This document shows positions 1 to 5,545 of a stretch of 5,545 nucleotides of DNA, piece after piece. Made by a program: the position numbers and the translations under genes. The DNA lies in NCBI GenBank assembly GCA_944376975.1, contig CALWEE010000122.1, positions 1 through 5,545 on the forward strand, read 5' to 3'. The notes under the pieces were generated by a model that was not told the DNA's origin, made no database searches, and worked only from the letters and a program-made list of their open reading frames with translations. Origin of the DNA: an uncultured Lachnospiraceae bacterium. Its GTDB lineage: Bacteria; Bacillota; Clostridia; Lachnospirales; Lachnospiraceae. Every line of letters begins with the position of its first letter. The stretch's first letter is position 1.

Positions 1-1026
1 AAAGCGGCCAACACCACGCCGGAATCCTACATGGTCCAGCAATATTTCCGCGAAATGGTCAACGCGGGCTGCGACTGTGTCGTCATGGAAGTTTCATCCC
101 AGGGCCTCATGCTCCATCGGGTATCCGGTTTTACCTTTGACTACGGTATCTTCACCAATCTGGAACCGGACCATATCGGGCCCAACGAGCACAAAGATTT
201 TGACGATTACGCCCGCTGCAAAGCCATTCTTTTCAAGCAATGCCGTCACGGCATCTTCAACGGGGACGATCCCCATCTGGACCGGATGCTGGACGGGCAC
301 ACCTGCGATGTGGAAACGTTTGGTCTGTCCGATAAAAACGATCTTTGGGCAAAAGATATCCGGCTGCTCCAAAAACCCGGCTGCCTGGGCGTGACCTATC
401 AGCTGGAAGGCAATCAGTCCATGCCCGTAGAAGTCGATATTCCCGGCACGTTCAGCGTTTACAACTCCCTGACGGCCATAGCCATCTGCCTGAATTTCGG
501 CGTGGACGCCGCCTCTGTCGCAAAGGCGTTAAAAGATGTCCGGGTCAAGGGACGCGCGGAGATCATCCCGGTGTCGCCCCGGTTCACGCTGATGATCGAT
601 TACGCCCACAACGCCATGGCGCTTGAAAGCCTGCTTTTGTCCCTTCGGGAATACCATCCCAAACGGCTCGTTTGCGTCTTCGGATGCGGCGGGAACCGGG
701 ATCCCCACCGCCGGTTTGAAATGGGCGAGATCTCTTCCAAATTGGCCGACCTGACCGTTGTCACGTCCGATAATCCCCGTTTTGAAGAACCTATGGCGAT
801 CATCGAAGATATCCTTACAGGCGTCAAAAAAGCCTCCGGGAAATACGTCACGATCCCGGACCGGAAAGAGGCGATCCACTACTGCATGACCCACGCCGAA
901 GACGGCGATGTGATCGTGCTGGCCGGAAAAGGACACGAAGATTACCAGGAGATCAAAGGTGTAAAATATCCCATGGATGAACGGGACCTGATCGCGGATA
1001 TACTAAAAGAAACGCCTGTCCTGTAA
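1..1026 (+). CDS. murE: UDP-N-acetylmuramoyl-tripeptide synthetase MurE, 5'-truncated by window edge
   Basis: Cytoplasmic Mur ligase that adds the third stem-peptide residue to UDP-MurNAc-L-Ala-D-Glu using ATP. The reading frame is open from base 1 (341 residues visible). The family is about 480-500 residues long, so roughly 140-150 N-terminal residues, including the uridine-binding domain and the P-loop, lie outside. Numbered from base 1, I see NTTPES (4-9), MEVSSQGL (29-36), a DH pair (57-58), the lysine expected to be carbamylated in ARCKAILF (K74), DYAHNAMALE, FGCGGNRD, DNPR (257-260) and GKGHE (309-313). DNPR is the established signature for meso-diaminopimelate addition, so DAP is the likely substrate (inference). 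The ATG at 31 is internal, because conserved motif residues precede it. GPNEHKDF (60-67) and DYAHNAMALE differ from the E. coli form but look like the clostridial type as I remember it. No clear terminator follows before the rubrerythrin promoter. Confidence 0.95.
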   Translation, partial: KAANTTPESYMVQQYFREMVNAGCDCVVMEVSSQGLMLHRVSGFTFDYGIFTNLEPDHIGPNEHKDFDDYARCKAILFKQCRHGIFNGDDPHLDRMLDGHTCDVETFGLSDKNDLWAKDIRLLQKPGCLGVTYQLEGNQSMPVEVDIPGTFSVYNSLTAIAICLNFGVDAASVAKALKDVRVKGRAEIIPVSPRFTLMIDYAHNAMALESLLLSLREYHPKRLVCVFGCGGNRDPHRRFEMGEISSKLADLTVVTSDNPRFEEPMAIIEDILTGVKKASGKYVTIPDRKEAIHYCMTHAEDGDVIVLAGKGHEDYQEIKGVKYPMDERDLIADILKETPVL

Positions 1027-1050
1027 CCCGCTTTTCTTTGTATTTAACGC

Positions 1051-1079
1051 TTGACAAACGGCGTCGGAACAGGTATGAT
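1051..1079 (+). promoter_or_regulatory. Sigma-A promoter of the rubrerythrin gene
   Basis: A perfect -35 hexamer TTGACA (1051-1056) is separated by exactly 17 bases from TATGAT (1074-1079), one base off the consensus TATAAT. Transcription should start near 1086, giving a leader of about 40 bases before the ATG at 1126. The promoter lies in the gap after murE, so the rubrerythrin gene can be expressed independently of the mur genes. Confidence 0.88.
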
Positions 1080-1090
1080 AAATTTAATAA

Positions 1091-1105
1091 CAATAATCAT
1101 TACTA
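1091..1105. promoter_or_regulatory. Candidate Fur-family (PerR/Fur) operator
   Basis: The 15-mer CAATAATCATTACTA is a 7-1-7 imperfect inverted repeat centred on C1098. It matches 10 of 14 non-central positions of the PerR consensus TTATAATNATTATAA, and equally 10 of 14 of the Fur consensus TGATAATNATTATCA. It sits just downstream of the -10, around positions +5 to +20, where a bound repressor would block initiation or clearance. PerR control of rubrerythrin genes is established in clostridia. Which regulator binds here cannot be told from sequence, and the AT-rich composition makes a chance match possible. Confidence 0.5.
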
Positions 1106-1110
1106 TTTTA

Positions 1111-1118
1111 AAGGAGGG
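1111..1118 (+). promoter_or_regulatory. Ribosome binding site of rubrerythrin (fixes the start)
   Basis: AAGGAGGG ends 7 bases before the ATG at 1126 and is close to a perfect anti-Shine-Dalgarno complement. It selects the ATG at 1126 over the in-frame TTG at 1051, which is the first codon of an artefactually long frame and lies inside the -35 box. Confidence 0.92.
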
Positions 1119-1125
1119 TTTTATC

Positions 1126-1662
1126 ATGGAACTGAAAGGTTCAAAAACAGAAGCTAACTTAATGGCCGCTTTCGCAGGTGAATCCCAGGCGCATACAAAA
1201 TATCTCTATTACGCCAGCAAGGCCAAAAAAGACGGCTATGTACAGATCGGAAGATTATTTGAAGAAACCGCGAAAAACGAAAAAGAACACGCGAAGATCT
1301 GGTTTAAACTGCTTCATGACGGCATGCCGTCTACCGAAGCCAATCTGGCAGACGCGGCCAGCGGCGAAAATTATGAGTGGACAGATATGTACGCTCAGTT
1401 CGCGAAAGAAGCCCGCGCTGAAGGTTTCGACCATATCGCGGAACTGTTCGACGGCGTCGCCGCCATTGAAAAGGAGCATGAAGAACGCTACCGCAAACTT
1501 CTCTCCAACATCCAGGAAGGCATCGTATTTTCCCGCGACGGCGATATGATCTGGCAGTGCTCAAACTGCGGACATATCCATGTGGGCCCGAAAGCGCCGG
1601 AAGTATGTCCGGTATGCTCCCATCCCCAGGCTTACTTTGAATTAAGGAGCGCGAACTACTGA
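1126..1662 (+). CDS. rbr: Rubrerythrin (diiron/rubredoxin peroxidase)
   Basis: Cytoplasmic non-haem iron protein that reduces hydrogen peroxide to water in anaerobes, taking electrons through its rubredoxin domain. The product has 178 residues, typical for a short classical rubrerythrin. Residues 1-130 are the ferritin-like four-helix bundle. The diiron ligands are recognisable as E19, the ExxH pair E52/H55, glutamates in KEARAEGF (E95, E99) and the second ExxH pair E115/H118. Residues 140-178 form the rubredoxin-like zinc ribbon/iron site with CxxC pairs C145/C148 and C161/C164; the short spacing between the pairs is typical of rubrerythrin. The domain order (diiron first, rubredoxin second) is that of classical rubrerythrin, not reverse rubrerythrin. 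The gene is monocistronic, with its own promoter, a Fur-family-like operator and a terminator 5 bases after the stop. All key residues are intact. Confidence 0.97.
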   Translation: MELKGSKTEANLMAAFAGESQAHTKYLYYASKAKKDGYVQIGRLFEETAKNEKEHAKIWFKLLHDGMPSTEANLADAASGENYEWTDMYAQFAKEARAEGFDHIAELFDGVAAIEKEHEERYRKLLSNIQEGIVFSRDGDMIWQCSNCGHIHVGPKAPEVCPVCSHPQAYFELRSANY

Positions 1663-1667
1663 TAAGC

Positions 1668-1710
1668 AAAAAATCCCCATTGAAGGTCAACCCTCCAGTG
1701 GGGATTTTTT
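1668..1710. terminator. Bidirectional intrinsic terminator between rubrerythrin and the sigma-factor operon
   Basis: The arms 1668-1679 (A6 then TCCCCA) and 1699-1710 (TGGGGA then T6) pair perfectly over 12 bp. Further pairing inside the loop (T1681-A1697, G1682-C1696, then A1684-T1694, G1685-C1693, G1686-C1692) extends the hairpin. A T-tract follows on both strands, so it can stop the + strand rubrerythrin transcript and the - strand pyk/membrane protein/sigma transcript. The sigma gene's TAA stop (1711-1709) overlaps the edge of the hairpin. Confidence 0.92.
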
Positions 1711-2227
1711 ATTCTTCCGTTCTGTCCAGATAAAATTTTTCTATCTTCCGACGGATCCTTTCTACTCGTTTGCGGCACGCGGCGGGTTTGATGCCCAGAT
1801 AGCCTGCCGCCGTTTTATGATCGACGCCGTAAACGTAGATCAGTTTCAAAAGCCGGATCTCCTCATCGGAAAGGATTTTCCTGTACGCGTCGAAGAACTG
1901 TTCATCCTGCTCCATCATGTCCCGGGCATAGCCGTCAAGGGCCATCAGTATATCTTTTTCCCTTTCCTGCCGGGCTTTCTGTTTCCTCAGTTCTTTCCAC
2001 ATCGTATATTTCGCGGTCTTGACGATCCAGCCTTCCGGATTAGGATGGTCTTCCAGTATATCCATATGCTTGAGCATCAATTCCCATGTATCCAGCATCA
2101 CATCTTCGATCAGGTAATGATCGGATGTCCATTTCCCAAGGATAACGGCCAGTTTGGGCTCCATCGTTTCAATGAGCCTGACCGCCAGAAGGCGCTGCCG
2201 CTCCCGTTCATCTTTCTGAAGATCCAC
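1709..2227 (-). CDS. ECF-like sigma-70 family RNA polymerase sigma factor
   Basis: The product has 172 residues. A sigma2-like region covers about residues 12-85: LIEDVMLDTWELM (39-51) fits the region 2.2 core-binding helix, and PEGWIVKTAKYTMWKELRK (64-82) fits the pattern usually seen as P..WL..IA.N...D..R. A linker (86-117) follows, then a sigma4 helix-turn-helix (about 119-163) with LSDEEIRLLKLIYVYGVDHKT (helix 1/turn) and LGIKPAACRKRVERIRRKI as recognition helix. There is no region 1.1 or 3, as in ECF factors. The start is GTG at 2227, inside the end of the upstream gene (20-base overlap). The region before it (AAAAAGAGA) is a weak binding site, so translational coupling is likely; a shorter start at M22 cannot be excluded but would clip sigma2. 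Target promoters are unknown. The close partner is the two-TM protein just upstream. Confidence 0.82.
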   Translation of the reverse strand: MDLQKDERERQRLLAVRLIETMEPKLAVILGKWTSDHYLIEDVMLDTWELMLKHMDILEDHPNPEGWIVKTAKYTMWKELRKQKARQEREKDILMALDGYARDMMEQDEQFFDAYRKILSDEEIRLLKLIYVYGVDHKTAAGYLGIKPAACRKRVERIRRKIEKFYLDRTEE

Positions 2228-3281
2228 TCTCTTTTTGTCTGCACACCTGTTTAAAACCTTCTATATCCGTCATAAACAGCTGGTTTAATTCATCGGTATA
2301 TCCTACAATGATATGGTTGACAGAACGCTCTATGTATTCCAATATCTCCTGGCCCGCCGCCTCGGATCTTACGCCTATGGTAACGGCTTTTCCGGTATCC
2401 GTCCGCAGGATGACCTGATTCGTGACGCCTATCTTTATGATGCCGTAAAGCTTATGCGCCGTGCGATGTATATAGGCCCACAAAACTTTTTCCGATCCAA
2501 CTATGTGGAATGACGAACCGGACCAGAACATGATATACGATCCATTCGCCCGGACGCCGTTCACCTCCGGCACCGTTTCATAAAAATGGTCCAGTTTGGC
2601 TTCGCAGGCTGCCGGATCGCCGGACTGTTCCAGGAATTTTTTCAGTTCTTTGCACCCGCCGTTTTTCACCGTCAGCGCCGTTACGATGACCGCCGCCAGG
2701 AAAAGCGCCGCGCCGGCTCCTGTCAGAAAGAACAATCGGCCAAGCGGCGTCTCATTGACATAGTCCACCCTCAGACAGAGCGGCAGGAACAGCGCCTGAG
2801 TCTGGGCGTCCATGCTGTCATATTCCAGATATTCATGATAAAACTGAAGGCTCTCGTCTTCCATGGGAAGGATCGTTCCCGTCACCGTGATGGAACCGCT
2901 GATCTGGGATGACGGATCCATAAGATAGGCCTGGGTCTCCTCCATAAGGGCATCCGCTTCGCTCAGGTATTTTTCCGGCGCGTACAGGCTCATATATTCA
3001 TATTCACCCACCGGTATGAGATATTCCCTCGCCACGATCTTCTCCGAGCTTCCGGATGTTTCCACGTCCTGGGCATACCAGTCATAAATGCCTTCAATAT
3101 GGGCTTCCACATAAGCTCCGGACAATTCATCCACGGTAAGGTCCGAAAGCTGCGCCGGTCCTTTCATATACAGGAAAAGGTCCGGCAGCCAAAGGACGAG
3201 CAGCGCGATAGCCGCGATAAAAAGGATGATGATGGCCGGAAGCCGTTTTTTCATACATATCTTCTTCAGTTGTTTTTCCAT
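2208..3281 (-). CDS. Two-TM membrane protein of unknown function, paired with the sigma factor
   Basis: I do not recognise a characterised family. The product has 357 residues. A basic N-terminus (KKICMKKR) is followed by TM1 (about 14-37), a large acidic, tyrosine-rich segment predicted outside (38-182), TM2 (about 183-205) flanked by KNGGCKELKK, and a C-terminal region (206-357) predicted cytoplasmic by the positive-inside rule. The C-terminal part alternates short hydrophobic strands (YIMFW, SFHIVG, IKIGVT, QVILRT, AVTIGV) and ends in amphipathic helices, which could be a PH-like fold (inference). Its layout recalls uncharacterised Lachnospiraceae proteins filed under DUF6709, but I cannot confirm this. 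The start at 3281 is chosen because GAGGTGG (3293-3287) lies 5 bases upstream; a longer frame from 3341 would overlap pyk and lacks such a site. pyk ends 31 bases upstream with no terminator between, and the sigma gene overlaps the 3' end. No zinc anti-sigma motif (HxxxCxxC) is present. Confidence 0.78.
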   Translation of the reverse strand: MEKQLKKICMKKRLPAIIILFIAAIALLVLWLPDLFLYMKGPAQLSDLTVDELSGAYVEAHIEGIYDWYAQDVETSGSSEKIVAREYLIPVGEYEYMSLYAPEKYLSEADALMEETQAYLMDPSSQISGSITVTGTILPMEDESLQFYHEYLEYDSMDAQTQALFLPLCLRVDYVNETPLGRLFFLTGAGAALFLAAVIVTALTVKNGGCKELKKFLEQSGDPAACEAKLDHFYETVPEVNGVRANGSYIMFWSGSSFHIVGSEKVLWAYIHRTAHKLYGIIKIGVTNQVILRTDTGKAVTIGVRSEAAGQEILEYIERSVNHIIVGYTDELNQLFMTDIEGFKQVCRQKESGSSER

Positions 3282-3312
3282 GATCCCCACCTCGTTTTTT
3301 GTATCTTCCCCA

Positions 3313-5052
3313 TCAACCGGCCACGATAACGCCGTTTTCACTGTCTATTGTTACCACGGCGCCTGTCTTCAGTATATCCGTAGCGCTGTCCACGCCGATA
3401 AGGACCGGTATATCCAGGCTTAATCCAACGGTCACCGCGTGGCCGTTCTCATTCGTGTTTTCCACAACGATACCGGAAGCCGACTTGATCTGTTCCATCA
3501 TTTTATTGTCTGTTTCCGAGATAACGATGACATCGCCGGGTTTATACTGGCTTTTCAGGTCTTCCCGTGTCTTGCAGACGCAGAGCCTGGCACACGTCTT
3601 CCGTTTATTGATGCCGTTTCCCGTGGCAAGTATATGGCCCACCACATGGACTTTGATCATGTTGGTCGTTCCCGAGATGCCCAGAGGCACGCCGGCCGTG
3701 ATAACGACCACATCGCCCTGTTTCACGTAACCTTTTGCCTGGGCCATATCCACCGCGTGGTTGAACAGATCGTCGGTGCTCTTCTTCTCTTCGATGACGA
3801 GCGGACGCACGCCCCAGGAAAGGTTCAGCTGACGGCAGACATTGTCTGTCATGGCGCAGGCGATGATGGGACAGGTCGGACGGTATTTTGAGATCATCCG
3901 GGCTGTTCCGCCGGATTTCGTTACCGTGATGATCGCCGAAGCTTTCAGGTCCATACTTGTCGTACATGTGGCGTGGGAGATGGCGTTGGTGGCGTCGATC
4001 CTCCGGCCGCCTTCAAACTCTCTGAAACGCCGTTCGTAATTGATATCTTTTTCTGTCCGGGTCGCTATCTTGACCATGGTCTTCAGCGCTTCCACCGGAT
4101 ACAGTCCGGCAGCTGTCTCGCCGGACAGCATGATCGCGCTCGTTCCATCGTAAATGGCATTGGCCACGTCTGTCGCCTCCGCCCGGGTCGGCCGCGGATT
4201 CTTCATCATGGAATCCAGCATCTGGGTCGCTGTGATGACCTGTTTGCCTGCTTCATACACTTTCCGGATGATCTTCTTCTGTATAACGGGCACTTCTTCC
4301 AGCGGGATCTCAACGCCCATATCGCCTCTGGCGATCATGATGCCGTCTGCCACCCGGATGATGTCGTCGATATTATCCACGCCCTGCATATTCTCGATCT
4401 TCGCTATGATATTGATGGAATGGCATTTCTTCTTTTCTAATATCCGCCTGATCTCAAGGATATCGTCGGCCGTCCGCGTGAAAGACGCGGCGATAAAGTC
4501 AAAATTGTTCTCGATACCAAAGCAGATATCCTTATAATCCTGTTCGCTGATGAACGGCATGGATACCTTTACATTGGGCACATTGACGCCTTTTTTGTCC
4601 GATACGACGCCTGCGTTGCTGACGGTACAATGGATATCGGTCTCATCCACTTCATCCACCACAAGCTCGACCAGACCGTCGTCGATAAGCACCCTGTCGC
4701 CAACCTGAAGGTCTTTCGGAAGGTCTTTGAACGATACGGAAACAATGCCCTCATTGCCCTGGACATCCCGGGTCGTCAGCGTAAACTTATTGCCTCTTTT
4801 CAGCTTGACCGGTCCGTCGGCAAATGTGCCCAGACGGATCTCCGGTCCTTTTGTGTCCAGCAGCGCCGCCACGGGCATCTGCAGTTCTTCTCTCAGTTTG
4901 ACGAGCCGTTCCAGTTTGATCTTCTGTTCCTCATGAGATCCATGGGAAAAGTTGAACCTGGCCACGTCCATGCCTTCTATTATCAATTTTCTCAAAACTT
5001 CTTCATTTTCAGACGCGGGTCCTAATGTACAGATGATCTTTGTTTTTCTCAT
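3313..5052 (-). CDS. pyk: Pyruvate kinase with C-terminal PEP-utilising-type extension
   Basis: Cytoplasmic glycolytic enzyme that transfers the phosphate of phosphoenolpyruvate to ADP, giving pyruvate and ATP. The product has 579 residues: the usual bacterial enzyme of about 470-480 plus an extra C-terminal domain (about 483-579), known from Geobacillus and other Gram-positives. Visible active-site motifs are KTKIICTLGPAS (3-14), RFNFSHG (R32, N34, S36), LLDTKGPEIR (D66, T67, R73), AKIEN (catalytic K218, metal ligand E220), ARGDMGVEIP (D244) and TATQMLDSM (T276). Spacing matches E. coli PykF K220/E222/D246/T278 shifted by two. The extension keeps the PEP-utilising fold signature ENGHAVTVGLSLDIPVLIG with H538. 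The start at ATG 5052 has GGAGG (5063-5059) 6 bases upstream. A promoter is seen 50 bases upstream, and the tRNA terminator insulates it. No terminator separates it from the membrane-protein gene 31 bases downstream, so co-transcription is likely. Confidence 0.98.
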   Translation of the reverse strand: MRKTKIICTLGPASENEEVLRKLIIEGMDVARFNFSHGSHEEQKIKLERLVKLREELQMPVAALLDTKGPEIRLGTFADGPVKLKRGNKFTLTTRDVQGNEGIVSVSFKDLPKDLQVGDRVLIDDGLVELVVDEVDETDIHCTVSNAGVVSDKKGVNVPNVKVSMPFISEQDYKDICFGIENNFDFIAASFTRTADDILEIRRILEKKKCHSINIIAKIENMQGVDNIDDIIRVADGIMIARGDMGVEIPLEEVPVIQKKIIRKVYEAGKQVITATQMLDSMMKNPRPTRAEATDVANAIYDGTSAIMLSGETAAGLYPVEALKTMVKIATRTEKDINYERRFREFEGGRRIDATNAISHATCTTSMDLKASAIITVTKSGGTARMISKYRPTCPIIACAMTDNVCRQLNLSWGVRPLVIEEKKSTDDLFNHAVDMAQAKGYVKQGDVVVITAGVPLGISGTTNMIKVHVVGHILATGNGINKRKTCARLCVCKTREDLKSQYKPGDVIVISETDNKMMEQIKSASGIVVENTNENGHAVTVGLSLDIPVLIGVDSATDILKTGAVVTIDSENGVIVAG

Positions 5053-5102
5053 AACTCTCCTCCATAATCAACAATTCCAATCGCGTGTCCGATATAACAA
5101 TC

Positions 5103-5131
5103 ATTATACTATATTTTACCGCGACATGGAA
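5103..5131 (-). promoter_or_regulatory. Probable pyk promoter
   Basis: On the minus strand a perfect TATAAT lies at 5108-5103. Seventeen bases further upstream the hexamer TTCCAT (5131-5126) is a poor -35 match, so the element rests mainly on the -10 box. Start of transcription near 5096 would give a leader of about 44 bases ahead of the pyk ATG. I see no riboswitch-like structure in that leader. Confidence 0.6.
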
Positions 5132-5143
5132 CGTGTTTAAAAC

Positions 5144-5175
5144 AAAAAAAGCTTTGAGATAACTCAAAGCTTTTT
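5144..5175 (-). terminator. Intrinsic terminator of the tRNA cluster
   Basis: Inverted repeat GCTTTGAG / CTCAAAGC (5151-5158 and 5163-5170) with a 4-base loop. On the minus strand it is followed by a run of seven T (5150-5144). It starts 2 bases after the end of tRNA-Lys and separates the tRNA transcript from the pyk promoter. The opposite strand also has T5 after the stem, but no gene there needs it. Confidence 0.9.
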
Positions 5176-5176
5176 A

Positions 5177-5249
5177 TGAGGCATCGGGGATTCGAACCCC
5201 GGACAACTTGATTAAAAGTCAAGTGCTCTACCGACTGAGCTAATACCCC
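5177..5249 (-). tRNA. tRNA-Lys(TTT)
   Basis: 73 bases. The acceptor stem GGGGTAT / ATGCCTC contains two G-T pairs, with discriminator A. The D arm is AGCTCAGTCGGTAGAGC. The anticodon arm CTTGA-CTTTTAA-TCAAG gives anticodon TTT (5216-5214), and the T arm is CCGGGGTTCGAATCCCCG with a normal GTTCGAATC core. No CCA is encoded: the stem is followed by TAAAAA and the terminator. It is the last gene of the cluster, 4 bases after tRNA-Phe. Confidence 0.96.
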
Positions 5250-5253
5250 ATCA

Positions 5254-5326
<73 letters not shown>

Positions 5327-5333
5327 TTATCCT

Positions 5334-5350
5334 TTTGAAAAGATTTCAAA
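5334..5350. repeat. Short inverted repeat in the fMet-Phe tRNA spacer
   Basis: TTTGAAA (5334-5340) and TTTCAAA (5344-5350) form a 7-bp AT-rich hairpin with a 3-base loop in the 28-base spacer. No T-tract follows on the minus strand, so it is not an intrinsic terminator. It may help processing of the tRNA precursor, or be chance. Confidence 0.4.
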
Positions 5351-5354
5351 GAAA

Positions 5355-5428
<74 letters not shown>

Positions 5429-5447
5429 TTATTAAATTGGATCGCCA

Positions 5448-5461
5448 AAAGATATATCTTT
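5448..5461. repeat. 14-base perfect palindrome in the Tyr-fMet tRNA spacer
   Basis: AAAGATATATCTTT reads the same on both strands. Outside it, CGC (5443-5445) and GCG (5464-5466) can pair after a two-base mismatch. It lies in the 40-base spacer between tRNA-Tyr and tRNA-fMet and has no terminator T-tract on the minus strand. Possible precursor-processing hairpin or a chance AT-rich palindrome. Confidence 0.4.
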
Positions 5462-5468
5462 CAGCGAA

Positions 5469-5545
5469 TGGATGGAGAAGGATTCGAACCTTCGAAGTCG
5501 TCGACAACAGATTTACAGTCTGCCCCCTTTGGCCACTCGGGAATC
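5469..5545 (-). tRNA. tRNA-Tyr(GTA), 5' end cut by the window
   Basis: A class II tRNA with a long variable arm (TTGTCGACGACTTC). Anticodon stem CAGA / TCTG with loop CTGTAAA, anticodon GTA (5516-5514). The T arm is GAAGGTTCGAATCCTTC. The 3' acceptor strand TCCATCC with discriminator A predicts a 5' strand GGATGGA, of which only the last two bases are inside, so about 5 bases are missing beyond 5545. No CCA is encoded. Confidence 0.94.

Noticed and set aside
529..936. Minus-strand open frame of 135 codons opposite murE
   Set aside because: It lies wholly antisense to a strongly conserved gene, has no binding site or family resemblance, and its low-complexity composition reflects the murE codons.
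1051..1125. N-terminal extension of rubrerythrin starting from the TTG at 1051
   Set aside because: The TTG is part of the -35 box, the region holds the promoter and operator, and the family N-terminus begins at the ATG at 1126 with an excellent binding site.
1817..2254. Plus-strand open frame of 145 codons opposite the sigma gene
   Set aside because: The minus-strand frame shows coherent sigma2 and sigma4 regions; the plus-strand product is Phe/His/Pro-rich with no recognisable domain.
3282..3341. Longer start of the membrane protein at 3341, overlapping pyk
   Set aside because: The extra 20 residues have no good binding site and look like pyk 3' sequence read in another frame, while 3281 has GAGGTGG at proper distance.
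3973..4440. Plus-strand open frame of 155 codons opposite pyk, and a similar overlapping frame at 4154-4537
   Set aside because: Both are antisense to conserved pyk catalytic segments, with no promoter or binding site; they look like shadow frames.
5053..5102. Possible riboswitch or attenuator in the pyk leader
   Set aside because: The leader is only about 44 bases, with no stable stem or terminator-like structure visible.

Overview
The window reads as chromosomal DNA of a strictly anaerobic, low-to-moderate GC Firmicute of the class Clostridia, most like the Lachnospiraceae. That placement is an inference from four things: a MurE with the clostridial variant motifs (GPNEHKDF, DYAHNAMALES), a rubrerythrin, a long pyruvate kinase with the extra C-terminal domain common in Gram-positives, and strong AGGAGG-type ribosome binding sites. 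It is an ordinary housekeeping region. I see no transposase, phage, CRISPR or obvious transferred island.

Layout. Bases 1-1026 (+) hold the 3' two thirds of murE (peptidoglycan precursor ligase). A textbook sigma-A promoter with a Fur/PerR-like operator follows, driving a complete rubrerythrin gene (1126-1662, +). A long hairpin with A- and T-tracts on both sides (1668-1710) closes this gene and also closes the convergent transcription unit on the other strand. That unit, read from right to left, is pyk (pyruvate kinase, 5052-3313), then a two-TM protein of unknown function (3281-2208), then a small ECF-like sigma factor (2227-1709) whose GTG start overlaps the end of the membrane-protein gene by 20 bases. 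From 5144 to the window edge lies a tRNA cluster on the minus strand, transcribed in the order Tyr (cut by the edge), fMet, Phe, Lys, and ended by its own terminator just upstream of the pyk promoter.

How it fits together. murE, pyk and the tRNAs are core functions. Rubrerythrin is the peroxide-detoxifying enzyme of anaerobes, and its promoter carries a plausible metal/peroxide-responsive operator. The least understood part is the membrane protein/sigma factor pair. Their overlap suggests translational coupling and a shared regulatory role, possibly a membrane-held sigma factor, but no sequence motif proves that. There is no gene-free stretch longer than about 125 bases in the window, apart from the tRNA cluster.
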